A stretch of DNA of 64,000 bases from Nisaea acidiphila (GTDB lineage: Bacteria; Pseudomonadota; Alphaproteobacteria; Thalassobaculales; Thalassobaculaceae). Made by a program: the position numbers and the translations under genes. The stretch spans positions 3,528,501 through 3,592,500 of the forward strand of contig NZ_CP102480.1 of NCBI RefSeq assembly GCF_024662015.1, given 5' to 3'. This document shows, in pieces, positions 43,332-53,901 of this stretch; the first letter of the stretch is position 1; every line of letters begins with the position of its first letter. A model generated the notes under the pieces. That model had not been told where the DNA came from. It saw nothing but the letters and a program-made list of their open reading frames with translations, and did no database searches.

Positions 43332-46007
43332 ATGTCCGATCAATCTTCCAATCTTCAGGTACTCCTGCAACGTGCGGTGAGTGCGCATGGAGCTGGCAAT
43401 CTCGCCGAGGCGGAAGGTCTTTACCGCCAGATACTGGCTAAGAGCCCGGGGCAGCCGACAGCGCTCTATCTTCTCGGGGTCGTCGCTCTTCAGGTCGGTC
43501 GGCCGGACGTCGCGGCAGAGCTGATCGAGCAAGCATTGAAAGGCCGGCCCGACAACGCAGAGGCGCACTACAATCTCGGCAATGCTTATCAAGCGCTTGG
43601 GCGCGATCAGGATGCGGAACATTGTTTTCGGGAAGCGATCCGCCTGCAGCCCGATTATGCGCAGGCGCATTACAATCTCGGTACCTTGCGGAAGGCCTCC
43701 GGATCTCTGGAGGCTGCAGAGAAGAGTTTCCGTGCCGCAGTAGGACATGCGCCGGGGCTCGGCCAAGCTTGGTGCAATCTCGGTGTCGTCCTTGACGAAT
43801 TGGGGCGCACCCTGGAGGCCGTAGAGGCATACCGGACCGGTTTGAAAGCCACGCCGAATTTGGCCGAAGGCCACAACAATCTAGGCAATGCTCTAACGCG
43901 GCTCGAACGAGGGGAAGAGGCCCTTGGCTGCTATCGTGAGGCGCTTTCGGTCAATCCTCTGTTTGGTGCTGCGTATCGCAATCTTGGGACCACGCTGCAG
44001 ACCGCAGGTGCCGGCGCGGACGCGAAAGCGCCATTCCGCAAGGCAATTCTCTTGGAACCCGGCGACGCGGAGAATTGCTACAATTTGGGAACCGCTATGG
44101 AGGGTTCGGGGGGTGAATCCGAATGGTTCCGCAGGGCGCTGGCGATACGGCCGGGCTACACGGCTGCCCGCTACAATCTCGGAACATCCTATCTTGCCGG
44201 GCTGTCCTTCGACCAGGCGCGGCGCGCGTTTCTGGAGGTAGTCGGCCAGGCGCCCTTGCATGTGCAGGCTTGGGGAAACCTTGGCACGGTAGCGCAGAAA
44301 CTCGGCGAGCTGTTTCTGGCCAGGTCGCTTTACCGCAAATCCCTGTGCCTTGAGCCGAGCCAAACGGGTTTGCTGGTCAACGCGATCACTGTCCAGAAAG
44401 ACACGCTGGATCTTGATGGCGCGATGAAATTGGCGCGTGGCGGCCTCGCCATCGATCCGCTTTCTCCGATGCTCCTGGGCGCTCTAGGTCTGGTTTGGCA
44501 GGCAAGGGGTGACAGCAGGGCCGAGCCCCTTCTCCGATGCGCGATCATCGCTGCGCCCGATGAGGTTCCGCAATATTTGAACCTCGCGCTGGCGCTAAAG
44601 GAAAATCATAAGATTCAAGACGCGGAGCTCCCTTTGCGGCGGGCACGGATCATTGGCCCGGACGAAGCTCTCGTTCTCGGATATCTCGGCCTGCATCTCG
44701 CCGACGCGACGCATTTCGACGAGGCGTTCGACTTGTCGACGCGGGCGGTGGAGCGGCAGCCGGGAAACCCCGATCTTCACAAGATGCTTTTGTTTTTTCT
44801 GCATTACATTCCGGAACTGGATTCAGAGCGCTTTATGGCCGCCTATCGACGCTTCGACGAGGAGATCGGAGGTCCGTTGCGGCGTCACTGGCGACCTCAT
44901 CGAAACCGGCGGGACCAGGACAAGAGAATCAAACTCGGTTACGTCGGGGCCTCATATCAGCGCCATTCAAGCACGAGCTTTTTTCTGCCTTTGCTCCGGC
45001 ATCACGATCACGACCGATTTGAGATCTACAATTATGCTTTCTATTCAGTGCGCGGCGACAAATTCACCGAGCAGATGCAAGCCCTCTCGGACCATTGGGT
45101 GCCCACTTTCGGGATCGGTGACCACGATCTGGCCGAGCGCATCCGTACCGATGAGATAGATATCCTTGTCGATCTTGCCGGTCATACGAAGGGTAACAGA
45201 CTGGCGGTCTTTGCGGAGAAGCCCGCTCCGGTTTCCATGCACTGGCTCGATCACGGTGTAACCACCGGTCTCAGTGCGATCGATTACTTCCTTGGTGATC
45301 CGGTCTTCACGCCCGAGGGGTCGGGTGAGTGGTTCTCCGAAAACGTCTGGAACCTGCCCCGACTGGTATTTCCCTACGAGCCGTTGGACACGGACACCGA
45401 AGTCGCCGCGGCGCCTGCTTTGGCAAACGGTTATGTCACCTTCGGCATTGTTTCCCGTTCCATACGAATCAATGAGAACGTTATTCGCTTGTGGTCGACA
45501 ATCCTCAAGCAAATGCCGGACACGCGGATCGCAGTTTTCAGTCAATCCTGCCGGGACCCGGCGGTTGCTGAAGAGTTTGAGAGCCGATTTGCGGCTTTCG
45601 GAGTCGCACGTGAGAGACTGAACATCGGATTTTGCCCGAAAGCTGCCGATGCCCACGCACAGATCGACATTTTGCTGGACTGCTTCCCGCACAATGCTGG
45701 CGTCACGTTCTATGAGTGCGTCTATATGGGGTTGCCGGCCGTCACATTACGCGGGAACCCTGCGATCGGAACGCTCGGCAGCTCGATGCTGACACAGCTT
45801 GGGCATCCGGAATGGATCGCGGAAACCGAGGAAGATTATGTACGCATCGCGTGCGATCTCGCTTCCAACATAGAACGTTTGGCGCTTCAGCGCCGTAACC
45901 TGCGGCAGGAGATGGAACGCTCGCCGCTCATGGATGGTCCCGCTTTCGCACGAGATTTCGAAAATGCGTGCCGCGCGATGTGGGCCAATTGGTGCGCCTC
46001 CAGCTAG
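43332..46007 (+). CDS. TPR-repeat protein with O-GlcNAc-transferase-like (GT41) domain
   Basis: 891 residues. About 13 tetratricopeptide repeats occupy residues 1-480 (repeated HYNLG and NLGN motifs). A GT-B glycosyltransferase region of the SPINDLY/OGT type follows (about 530-880), with LGYVGASYQRHSSTSFF, DILVDLAGHTKGNRLAVFAEKPAP, and DCFPHNAGVTFYECVYMGLPAV. The motif that is usually WLGYPGTTG reads WLDHGVTTG here. Such proteins glycosylate bacterial surface or flagellar proteins, often with UDP-sugars. It is flanked by the ATPase and a chemoreceptor, with no glycan operon nearby. Confidence 0.85.
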   Translation: MSDQSSNLQVLLQRAVSAHGAGNLAEAEGLYRQILAKSPGQPTALYLLGVVALQVGRPDVAAELIEQALKGRPDNAEAHYNLGNAYQALGRDQDAEHCFREAIRLQPDYAQAHYNLGTLRKASGSLEAAEKSFRAAVGHAPGLGQAWCNLGVVLDELGRTLEAVEAYRTGLKATPNLAEGHNNLGNALTRLERGEEALGCYREALSVNPLFGAAYRNLGTTLQTAGAGADAKAPFRKAILLEPGDAENCYNLGTAMEGSGGESEWFRRALAIRPGYTAARYNLGTSYLAGLSFDQARRAFLEVVGQAPLHVQAWGNLGTVAQKLGELFLARSLYRKSLCLEPSQTGLLVNAITVQKDTLDLDGAMKLARGGLAIDPLSPMLLGALGLVWQARGDSRAEPLLRCAIIAAPDEVPQYLNLALALKENHKIQDAELPLRRARIIGPDEALVLGYLGLHLADATHFDEAFDLSTRAVERQPGNPDLHKMLLFFLHYIPELDSERFMAAYRRFDEEIGGPLRRHWRPHRNRRDQDKRIKLGYVGASYQRHSSTSFFLPLLRHHDHDRFEIYNYAFYSVRGDKFTEQMQALSDHWVPTFGIGDHDLAERIRTDEIDILVDLAGHTKGNRLAVFAEKPAPVSMHWLDHGVTTGLSAIDYFLGDPVFTPEGSGEWFSENVWNLPRLVFPYEPLDTDTEVAAAPALANGYVTFGIVSRSIRINENVIRLWSTILKQMPDTRIAVFSQSCRDPAVAEEFESRFAAFGVARERLNIGFCPKAADAHAQIDILLDCFPHNAGVTFYECVYMGLPAVTLRGNPAIGTLGSSMLTQLGHPEWIAETEEDYVRIACDLASNIERLALQRRNLRQEMERSPLMDGPAFARDFENACRAMWANWCASS

Positions 46008-46211
46008 CGCTCTCAGCTGAAATATGCGGACCTAAGAGTGAACTGAAGGCAAACCTTAAATCTTTTGCGCGCGCCAAAGGCCTTGCTTGGGCTTAATTGC
46101 TCCCCGGCTAAAAGTAACCGGTGAGATAAGCTTGAATTCAATCAGGTTTTAGTTGATACGGTCCGCAATACATTCTCGACCGGCAACAGTAAGTTTCTCG
46201 GATAGGCTGAC

Positions 46212-48356
46212 GTGAAAAATATCAATCTGTCGACCAAGATCCCGGCGCTCGTCGGAATCGCGACGGCTCTGTCGATCCTCGTGGTGGCGTCCTTCAGTTA
46301 TTTCCAGTCGGCGCGGCAAATGGAAGAGCGCGCGCTCGCGCAGCTCGAGGCCATGTCAGTGGCGCGGATGGCTGCGCTGAGGACGCTTTTCGGGTCGGTC
46401 CGGGACGACCTCCTGATCGTCGCTGCGAATACCGGATCCGAGAAGGCGCTGAACGGGTTCAAGTTCGGTTTCCGGCTCTTTGCGCGTAAGGGCGATCCGA
46501 CCGAAACGCTTCAGAAGCTCTATATCGAGGACAACCCGAACCCCGTCGGCAGCAAGCAGCTGCTTGACAAGGCGGAGGACGATTCCGGTTACACCAAGTA
46601 CCATCTGGAGAACCATCCCTGGTTCCGCAAGCTGCAGGAAGACCGCGGCTACGCCGACGTGATGCTGATCGATTCCGACGGCAACATCGTCTACAGTGTG
46701 CTGAAGGAACAGGATTATGCGACGAACCTGATCGAGGGGCCCTGGAAAGACACGGAATTGGCCCGGACCTTTGCCCGTCTGGCTGAGGCCCCGGAGGCGG
46801 GGCAGGTCGTGATGACGGATTTCGTCGCCTACGAGCCGCGTGGCGGGAAGCCGACTGCTTTCATTGCCACACCTCTTTTCGTTCGTGGAGAGTTCGCGGG
46901 CGGCCTTTTCTTCCAAATCCCGGATCAGCTTATCGACCGTCTCATGCGGGATACGACAGGCATGGGCGATACCGGCGAAACGATCCTCGTCGGCGCCGAC
47001 CGTCTGCTCCGGAGTTCGTCGCGGGTATCGGGCGAGGAAGCGGTGTTGCATGCCAAGGCAGAGACCGAAGCTGCCGAACGCGCTCTCGCCGGAGAGGAAG
47101 GCACCGTGAAAGGTGTCAACTATCTGGGCGTGTCCGTCTATTCGGTGTTCAAGCCTTTCGAGTTTTCGGGCGTTCGCTGGGCTGTGCTCGGAGAGATGAG
47201 CGAAGCCGAAATTCTCGGTCCTGTTCGGCAGATGCGGAACATCCTCGCCATTGTCGGAGTGGTGATGTTCCTGTTGCTCGCCGGTATCGGCTACACCACC
47301 GCCCGGACCGCGCTGCGACCGGTGGTGCAGATGACAGGAGTCATGCGGGAGCTTTCAGAAGGCAATCTGCAGGTCGAGATCCCGGGAGCCGGCCGAGGAG
47401 ACGAGATCGGCGAGATGGCGGGGGCTGTCGAAGTCTTCCGCGAGAACATGGTCCGCAATGAGGAAATGCAGGCGGAGCAGGAGCGCTCTCGCGAGCGGCG
47501 CGAGGCGCGTGCCAAGCGGATCGAGGACATCACCCAGAATTTCGACAATGCGGTCAGCGAGGCGCTGCGCAGTGTTGCCAGCGCAACCACGGAGCTCGAC
47601 TCCACCGCCCAATCGATGGCGAACATCGCGGAGAACACGCAGAGCCAGGCCGGCTCCGTCGCCGCAGCCTCGACGGAAGCGTCTGCGAACGTGGAAACGG
47701 TTGCCGCTGCAGCCGAGCAGCTTGCCTCCTCGATCCGCGAGATCGGCCAGCAGGTGAGCGAATCCACCCGGATCAGTGCGGAGGCGTCCGAGCAGGCCGA
47801 ACATACCCGCGAGTCCATGGTCGGGCTCGACCAGGCCGCGCAGAAAGTCGGTGAGATAGTCGGTCTGATCAACGATATCGCCGAGCAGACCAACCTGCTT
47901 GCCCTGAATGCCACCATCGAGGCGGCGCGGGCCGGCGAGGCGGGAAAGGGATTCGCCGTGGTGGCGAGCGAGGTGAAAAACCTCGCCAACCAGACCGCCA
48001 AGGCGACGGAAGAGATCACCGCCCAAATCTCCGCCATGCAGAACGAGACGAGCAGTGCGGTCAGTGCCATCGGTACCATCACGGAGACGGTGGCGCGGGT
48101 GAGCGAGATCGCGACGGGGATCGCTTCGGCTGTGGAGGAGCAAAATTCAGCAACCTCCGAGATCAGCCGCAACGTCCAGGAGGCGGCACAAGGGACGCAG
48201 ATGGTTTCCTCCAACATCACCTCGATGACGGAAGGCGCGGAGGAAACCGGCACCGCAGCCAGCCAGGTGCTGCAGACCGCACGCGAGGTGGCGCAGCAAT
48301 CCAACTCGCTGAACGAGACGGTACGCCGCTTCCTGGACGAGGTTCGGAACGCCTGA
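46212..48356 (+). CDS. Methyl-accepting chemotaxis protein with Cache sensor
   Basis: 714-residue inner-membrane chemoreceptor. First span about 11-32; periplasmic double-Cache-like sensor about 35-340 (with [20 protein letters not shown]); second span about 343-365; HAMP about 366-418; cytoplasmic signalling domain about 440-714 with the hairpin tip [28 protein letters not shown] (in part). It has no C-terminal CheR pentapeptide. It sits alone, 200 bases after the glycosyltransferase. Cache sensors bind amino acids, carboxylates or amines, so it may sense one of the compounds imported by the nearby transporters. Confidence 0.92.
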   Translation: MKNINLSTKIPALVGIATALSILVVASFSYFQSARQMEERALAQLEAMSVARMAALRTLFGSVRDDLLIVAANTGSEKALNGFKFGFRLFARKGDPTETLQKLYIEDNPNPVGSKQLLDKAEDDSGYTKYHLENHPWFRKLQEDRGYADVMLIDSDGNIVYSVLKEQDYATNLIEGPWKDTELARTFARLAEAPEAGQVVMTDFVAYEPRGGKPTAFIATPLFVRGEFAGGLFFQIPDQLIDRLMRDTTGMGDTGETILVGADRLLRSSSRVSGEEAVLHAKAETEAAERALAGEEGTVKGVNYLGVSVYSVFKPFEFSGVRWAVLGEMSEAEILGPVRQMRNILAIVGVVMFLLLAGIGYTTARTALRPVVQMTGVMRELSEGNLQVEIPGAGRGDEIGEMAGAVEVFRENMVRNEEMQAEQERSRERREARAKRIEDITQNFDNAVSEALRSVASATTELDSTAQSMANIAENTQSQAGSVAAASTEASANVETVAAAAEQLASSIREIGQQVSESTRISAEASEQAEHTRESMVGLDQAAQKVGEIVGLINDIAEQTNLLALNATIEAARAGEAGKGFAVVASEVKNLANQTAKATEEITAQISAMQNETSSAVSAIGTITETVARVSEIATGIASAVEEQNSATSEISRNVQEAAQGTQMVSSNITSMTEGAEETGTAASQVLQTAREVAQQSNSLNETVRRFLDEVRNA

Positions 48357-48421
48357 GATTGCTTGCTGTCGATGCGCCTCACGGGCAAATTGCACGGCGT
48401 TATATCCGAAGGAATCCATCC

Positions 48422-49036
48422 ATGGACTTGGCCTCGCTGCTGGTATTCGCCATCGCTCTCGCGCTCGCCGCCGGATCTCCCGGGCCGAGCCTTGCCGCGC
48501 TCGTCGCGCAAGTTCTGGCGCGCGGCTGGCGGGCTGTCCTGCCGTTCGTGATGGCGATGTGGCTCGGCGAGTTGATCTGGCTGACAATGGCGATCGTCGG
48601 ACTTGTGGCCGTGGCCGAGGCGTTTCATTCCGCCTTCGTCGTCATCAAATGGCTCGGCGTCGGGTATTTGTCCTGGCTTGCCTGGAGGATGTGGACGGTA
48701 CCGGCGGAAACTTCGGGCAAGACGCTGCCGGAACCGCGCAGCGGCATCAAGATGTTCCTCTCGGGAATGGCGGTCACCCTCGGAAATCCGAAGATCATGG
48801 TTTTCTACCTTGCTCTGCTGCCGACCCTGATCGATCTGGGCAACGTCTCAATCTCCGATTGGGCGGCGATCTCGATCACGTTGGTTACAGTGCTCGCGGC
48901 TATTGACCTCAGCTATGTCGTGCTGGCGGCCGGGGCCCGAAACCTGATGCGCAGCCCCCGGGCGGTGCGGATCGCAAACAGGGCGAGTGCTACGGTGATG
49001 GGCGGCGCGGCGATCGCCATCGCGCTTCGCGATTAG
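48422..49036 (+). CDS. LysE family translocator (amino acid/metabolite exporter)
   Basis: 204-residue inner-membrane exporter of the LysE/RhtB family with about 6 spans. The family signature AAGSPGPSLAALV lies near residues 16-28 and GNPKIMVFYLALLPTLI near 120. It is thought to export amino acids or their derivatives. It follows the chemoreceptor by 65 bases. Its 3' end overlaps the convergent MFS gene stop by 3 bases. Confidence 0.88.
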   Translation: MDLASLLVFAIALALAAGSPGPSLAALVAQVLARGWRAVLPFVMAMWLGELIWLTMAIVGLVAVAEAFHSAFVVIKWLGVGYLSWLAWRMWTVPAETSGKTLPEPRSGIKMFLSGMAVTLGNPKIMVFYLALLPTLIDLGNVSISDWAAISITLVTVLAAIDLSYVVLAAGARNLMRSPRAVRIANRASATVMGGAAIAIALRD

Positions 49037-50310
49037 ACGGCGGGCTTTTCGTCCGGGGCGGTTTCCCCTGTTTCGCCATCTTCCGGGCTGAGCGGGTCGA
49101 CCGCCGCCGTGGTCTGGGCGAGGACCACGGCATCGTTGAAGGCGATGTGGTCTTCGACCGGCGCCGGGGCCCGCACATTCATCCGGTAGGCGCAGAAGGC
49201 GGCGGCGAGAATGTGGACGGTGGCAGTGAAGGCGAAGAGATACTGGATGCCGACCAGGTCGATGACCGCCGAGGCCAGTGTCGGTCCGGCGATCGCACCG
49301 ATCGCGAAGACCAGGAGCAGACCGCTGGCGGCTTCCACATAATCGGACGGCTCGGTGATGAAGTCGTTTAGATGCGCGACGCTGAGTGCGTATATGGGAA
49401 ACGCGAACAGCCCGAACATGAATCCGAAGACGAACACCCCGAAAGGAATGTAGGCGGCGAGCAGGACCATGCCGATTCCGGCGGTCGCGGAGCCGAGGCA
49501 GGCGCCGATGATGACGAGGCGCCGGTCGATGCGGTCGGAGAGCCTGCCGAGCGGGTATTGCCCGATGGCGCCGGCGATCACCACGATGCTCATGAAGATG
49601 GCAACGCTGGAGACGGCGCTGTCCCCCATTGCGTTCAGGGCGTAGACCGGCGCCAGGGACCAGAAGGCGCCGTTCGCGACGCCGACCGCGATACAGCCGA
49701 CGACGCCGACCGGCGAGATACGGAACAGCCGTAAGAGCCGGAGCTGAACGACCTCCAGCGGAGCCGGCTGGTCGATGCGGGTCAGCGCCACGGGTACGGC
49801 TGCGATAGAAACCAGGATCGAGGCGAAGGCGAAGAGCGGGAAGCTCTTCGGATCCGCGGTCATCAACAGCAGCTGGCCGACCGTGATGACGGTCAGGTTG
49901 ATGATCGTATAGACGGAGAAGACGAGGCCTCGGTTCTGGTTGGTCGATTTCTCGTTCAGCCAGCTTTCGACCACCATGTAGAGCACCGCGAAGCAGAAAC
50001 CGGTTATCGCCCGCAAGCTCCACCAGATGATCGGCTCCAGCACCAGCGCATGGATGAGCACCACGGTCGAGGCGACCGCCACCATGCCGGTAAAGGTGCG
50101 GATATGGCCCACAACCCGCACCACACGCGGTCCATAGAGGCAGCCGGCCATAAAGCCGAGAAAATAGGCCGAACCGAGAATGCCGATCTCGACCGAGCCG
50201 AAGGCTTCCATGCCCGCACGGACAGGCAGAAGCGTGCCCTGCAGGCCGTTGCCCATGAGCAGGATTGCAATGCTGAGAAGCAGCGGAACGAGGGGGATGA
50301 TCGACGTCAT
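49033..50310 (-). CDS. MFS transporter
   Basis: 425-residue major facilitator protein with 12 predicted spans. The motif-A-like loop GRLSDRIDRRLVI lies between spans of the second half. The N-terminal half has a GxLYGPRVVRVVGH loop. The final 45 residues are hydrophilic and acidic. It is the next gene on the strand after creatinase (67 bases), so it may transport creatine or a related amine; the substrate is not readable from the sequence. Confidence 0.85.
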   Translation of the reverse strand: MTSIIPLVPLLLSIAILLMGNGLQGTLLPVRAGMEAFGSVEIGILGSAYFLGFMAGCLYGPRVVRVVGHIRTFTGMVAVASTVVLIHALVLEPIIWWSLRAITGFCFAVLYMVVESWLNEKSTNQNRGLVFSVYTIINLTVITVGQLLLMTADPKSFPLFAFASILVSIAAVPVALTRIDQPAPLEVVQLRLLRLFRISPVGVVGCIAVGVANGAFWSLAPVYALNAMGDSAVSSVAIFMSIVVIAGAIGQYPLGRLSDRIDRRLVIIGACLGSATAGIGMVLLAAYIPFGVFVFGFMFGLFAFPIYALSVAHLNDFITEPSDYVEAASGLLLVFAIGAIAGPTLASAVIDLVGIQYLFAFTATVHILAAAFCAYRMNVRAPAPVEDHIAFNDAVVLAQTTAAVDPLSPEDGETGETAPDEKPAV

Positions 50311-50377
50311 TGGATCCCGACTATAGGCGGCGGCGAATGCGCGCTCAACCTCGGCCGGGACCCAGACGGCAAAGTGG

Positions 50378-51598
50378 TCAGACGGAGACTATGTTGTGGC
50401 CGGGTCCGTAGGGGAACCCGGTGATGTTCTCCGCGCCGTCGGCACCGATCACCAGGATATCGTGCTCCCGGTAGCCGCCGGCCCCGGGCGTGCCTTCGGG
50501 AACCCAGAGCATCGGCTCCATGGAGACGACCATTCCGGGCTCCAAGACCGTATCGATGTCCTCGCGCAGCTCCAGGCCCGCTTCCCGACCGTAGTAATGC
50601 GAGAGCACGCCGAAGGAATGGCCATAGCCGAAAGAACGGTAGTCGAGCAGGCGATGCTCCTGGAAGAACCGGTTGATCTCGTCACAGATCCGGTCGCAGC
50701 GCGCGCCCGGCTTGATCAGGGAAAGCCCGAGCTCGTGCGCCGCGACATTCGCCTCCCAGAGCCGGAGCGTGTCCTTGTCCGGCTCGCCGAGGGTGAGAGT
50801 GCGCTCCAGCGCGGTGTAATAGCCGGAGATCATCGGAAAGGTGTTGAGGCTGAGCAGGTCGCCCGCTTCCAGCTTGCGCATGGTGACCGGATTGTGTGCG
50901 CCGTCGGTATTGAGCCCGGACTGGAACCAGACCCAGGTATCGCGCATCTCGCTGTCGGGAAAGGCGTCGGCGATGGCGAGCTCCATCGCGTCTCGTCCCG
51001 CGATCGCGACATCGATTTCCCGGGCGCCGACCCGGATTGCGTCGCGGATGGCGGCCCCGCCGATATCGGCGACCCGGGCGCCTTCGCGGATCAAGGCGAT
51101 TTCCTCCGGCGATTTCACCATGCGCTGGCGCATCGCTGCCGGGGCGATATCGACGATCTCCTTGATGCCGCCCACTTCCGCCAGCGTGTCGCGGGCCTGC
51201 AGGGTCAGGTGATCCCCTTCGATCCCGATTTTACCCGCAGCGCCGATCAGCTCTTTGACGGCACGCCAGAAATTGTTCCGCTGCCAGTCTGTGTAGATAA
51301 CGTTTTCGTCGACGCTGCGCCGCCAGGGTTGGCCGCCGTCGATATTGGCGGAAACCGTGGTGCATTTGTCCCGGGTCACCACGCAGCCGAACGGTCGCCC
51401 GAAGCTGCAATAGAGGAAGCCCGAGTAGTAGGCGATGTTGTGCATCGAGGTGAACAGCACGGCCTCGACGCCGAGGCCATCCATGAGTGTCCGCAGCCCC
51501 TTGAGCCGGCGGTCGTATTCCGCTGTGGAGAAAGGCAGTGGCGCTTTCGCGCCATTGTGGCGGGTGAAGTGGGTTGGGCGTTCGCCGATCGGCGTCAT
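50378..51598 (-). CDS. Creatinase (creatine amidinohydrolase)
   Basis: Hydrolyses creatine to sarcosine and urea. 406 residues from the ATG at 51598, with GGAGG five bases upstream. The sequence resembles the characterised Pseudomonas enzyme throughout: LYCSFGRPF, ANIDGGQPWRR, WFQSGLNTDGAHNPVT with the catalytic-site histidine, and HSFGVLSHYYGREAGLELREDIDTVLEPGMVVSMEP (in part). It has the pita-bread fold without metal ligands, as in creatinase and unlike aminopeptidase P. No sarcosine oxidase, creatininase or urease gene is present in the window. Transcription continues into the MFS gene. Confidence 0.92.
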   Translation of the reverse strand: MTPIGERPTHFTRHNGAKAPLPFSTAEYDRRLKGLRTLMDGLGVEAVLFTSMHNIAYYSGFLYCSFGRPFGCVVTRDKCTTVSANIDGGQPWRRSVDENVIYTDWQRNNFWRAVKELIGAAGKIGIEGDHLTLQARDTLAEVGGIKEIVDIAPAAMRQRMVKSPEEIALIREGARVADIGGAAIRDAIRVGAREIDVAIAGRDAMELAIADAFPDSEMRDTWVWFQSGLNTDGAHNPVTMRKLEAGDLLSLNTFPMISGYYTALERTLTLGEPDKDTLRLWEANVAAHELGLSLIKPGARCDRICDEINRFFQEHRLLDYRSFGYGHSFGVLSHYYGREAGLELREDIDTVLEPGMVVSMEPMLWVPEGTPGAGGYREHDILVIGADGAENITGFPYGPGHNIVSV

Positions 51599-51778
51599 CC
51601 TGGCCTCCATATCGAAATCGGACGCAAGAAGCGCCCGGAAAATCCATCCGGGCGTACAGGATGTTGGATCGCTTTCGCGCCGAGTGAGACGCGAAAGGGA
51701 TGCATGCCCGACACAGGTCGGCGGCGACGCCATCGCCATGCATACGGCTGTAAGATTAAGGCGTGAATTTCGCGCCGG

Positions 51779-52771
51779 TCAACGGGTAGAGGAGCGATCG
51801 GCGGCTTTCAGTTCTTCGAAATGGACCTGCGCCTCGGCATTTAGATCCCGCGATTTCTGAAACGCCTCCCGCTCCCGCCACTCCGCTTCAGTTCCGGGCG
51901 AGAACTGAACGCCGATCTTTTCGGCGATGTTGCAGGCATCCGGCAGGATGGAGGGATCGTACTCCAGATTCATGCCGGCCTCGCGCAGGAAGGCGATATG
52001 CTCGCCGTAATACTCTTTGATGTCGGCGCGCCGGCGCCCGATCTTGGTCCGGAACTCGCGCTTGGACTTGGACCAATAGTGATTGATCCTGAGGGTCGCC
52101 GTTTCCACGGTCCGGCTGAAAGCGCGGAGTGTGGTGTCGACGATGGGCCTGCCACTTGGGCTCACCGCAAGGGCGTCGTTGCGGTAGAGAAAACTGTGCG
52201 GCGAAATCATCCGCTCGACGGCGTCGAGTCGAATGATGCTCTTGATGTGAGCGTTGTAAGGATAGAAGTCGTCGGCGCAGGTGCCGGCCCGCCCGTCTTT
52301 GAGGAAACTCGGTTCGCCCGTCCTGAACCCCATCATGCCGCGAAGTTGATAGCTGGTGGTGACCAGCGGCCCCGGGGGCGTTTCGAAGCCGGAGCTTCCA
52401 TAGCAGACCCAGTTGATACCCAGCCCCGGAAACCCCTCATAGCGGGGCATCATTTCGGCCAGCGATTCCGGCCGGTTTCGGACGAACGCAAACTCGTCGA
52501 TATCGAAGAAACCGACCCAGAACGCTTCATTGCGGTGTGTATTGATACAATGCGTATAGGCCCAGCGCTGACGCTGTTCCGTAGCGTCGACCTTGTGCAG
52601 CGTGACCACCCCGCGATCAAGCCAGGGGCGAAGCACCTCCTCCGGAGTATCGGAACTCTGGTCGTCGTAGAGGTAAAAATGTTCGACGCCCTGCAGCTCG
52701 TAATGCGTGAGCCATTCGGCGAGGTACCGTGCCTCGTCCCGGAAAATCGCGCAAATCGCCAAGTAGTGCAC
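51779..52771 (-). CDS. Glycosyltransferase, family 92/DUF23 type
   Basis: About 330 residues from the GTG at 52771, with GAGGA 6 bases upstream; the frame is open to 52789. The family core is visible: LAICAIFRDEARYLAEWLTHYELQGVEHFYLYDDQSSD (in part), then the DXD-like FFDIDEFAF near residue 100, and NHYWSKSKREF near 250. It probably transfers galactose or another sugar to a surface glycan. It lies 180 bases upstream of creatinase on the same strand; the link is probably fortuitous. It is divergent from gntR. Confidence 0.82.
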   Translation of the reverse strand: MHYLAICAIFRDEARYLAEWLTHYELQGVEHFYLYDDQSSDTPEEVLRPWLDRGVVTLHKVDATEQRQRWAYTHCINTHRNEAFWVGFFDIDEFAFVRNRPESLAEMMPRYEGFPGLGINWVCYGSSGFETPPGPLVTTSYQLRGMMGFRTGEPSFLKDGRAGTCADDFYPYNAHIKSIIRLDAVERMISPHSFLYRNDALAVSPSGRPIVDTTLRAFSRTVETATLRINHYWSKSKREFRTKIGRRRADIKEYYGEHIAFLREAGMNLEYDPSILPDACNIAEKIGVQFSPGTEAEWREREAFQKSRDLNAEAQVHFEELKAADRSSTR

Positions 52772-53054
52772 GTGTCGTCCTCGCAGCAAGACCAGCGGAA
52801 CAAGGGTCTATGTCCCCAATCGTCTCTTAGCAGAACCGCCGGACAGCGTCACAGGCGGTATCGGTCTTTCCGACCGCATTCCATTTCCGGCCGTCGGAAC
52901 AGGCGTGGCCAACCCGTTCCGGGAGTGGGGGCTGTCATGGATGGATACGGACAGATCCGTTCCCGAGCGCGAAGAGTGCGTTTCGGCGATCAGATTCCGC
53001 TTGCCGCAAATCTTAAACGCATATCAATATATCATTTAGTGTTTAGGGGTTTTC

Positions 53055-53876
53055 ATGGCCGACCGGGTTGTCAGTGCTGGGATTCAGGGTGTGAGCGGGG
53101 CGCTTCGCATGCCGCTCTACCACCAGATTTTCCTGATTTTGCGCCAGCAGATCACCGATGGGCTGCATGAATATGACGCCCTGATCCCGGGTGAGCAGGA
53201 GCTGGCGGAGACCTACGATGTCTCCCGCATCACCGCGAAACGGGCGCTCGACGAGTTGGCGGCGGAAGGACTCGTGGTGCGCGAGCGCGGGCGCGGAACG
53301 CGGGTGCGCTACCGGCCGAAGGCGCGGGCCTTCAAGTCCTCCATGGACGGCCTGCTCGAGAACCTGATGGCCATGGGGCTGGAGACCGAGGTCAAGCTGC
53401 TCTCCTTCGGATACGTCCCGGCGGCCGAGGAGGTTGCGGCGGCGCTCTCCTGCCCTATCGGGCAGGAAGTTCAGCGTTCGGTTCGCGTGCGCAGCGTCGA
53501 ACGGCAGCCGTTTTCCTTCCTCACGACCTATGTGCCGGCCGATATCGGCCGGCGCTACGATGCATCGGATCTCGCCAACAGGCCTCTGCTTTCGCTGCTG
53601 GAACGGAGCGGAGTTCAAGTCGATGCGGCGACACAGACGATTTCCGCCACCCTCGCCGATGCCGGTGTTGCCGGCCATCTCGGGATCGAGGCGGGATCGG
53701 CCCTGATGAAGATCAACCGCATCGTGAAGGACCGGGGCGGACGCCCGGTCGAGTACATCACCGCGCTCTATCGTCCGGACCAGTACCAGTACCGCATGGT
53801 GCTCTCCCGCGTGCGCGGAGAGACCCATAACACCTGGACTCCGAGCCAGGACGCGGCAACGAACCTAAAAGACTGA
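53055..53876 (+). CDS. GntR family (HutC/UTRA) transcriptional regulator
   Basis: 273 residues. An N-terminal winged helix (about 20-90) has LYHQIFLILRQQITDG and the recognition element YDVSRITAKRALDELAAEGLVVRERGRGTRV (in part). A UTRA ligand-binding domain spans about 100-245. It stands 25 bases ahead of the binding-protein gene on the same strand and is the obvious regulator of the following transporter and catabolic operon. UTRA domains sense small metabolites such as urocanate, sugars or phosphonates. The upstream region (52990-53045) is strongly AT-rich, as expected for its promoter. Confidence 0.88.
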   Translation: MADRVVSAGIQGVSGALRMPLYHQIFLILRQQITDGLHEYDALIPGEQELAETYDVSRITAKRALDELAAEGLVVRERGRGTRVRYRPKARAFKSSMDGLLENLMAMGLETEVKLLSFGYVPAAEEVAAALSCPIGQEVQRSVRVRSVERQPFSFLTTYVPADIGRRYDASDLANRPLLSLLERSGVQVDAATQTISATLADAGVAGHLGIEAGSALMKINRIVKDRGGRPVEYITALYRPDQYQYRMVLSRVRGETHNTWTPSQDAATNLKD

Positions 53877-53901
53877 GCCAACCGAACAGGGGATTAAGGC
53901 A

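Noticed and set aside
52990-53045. AT-rich ATATCA/ATATAT repeats upstream of gntR as a defined operator
   Set aside because: The repeats are imperfect and cannot be told apart from a plain AT-rich promoter.
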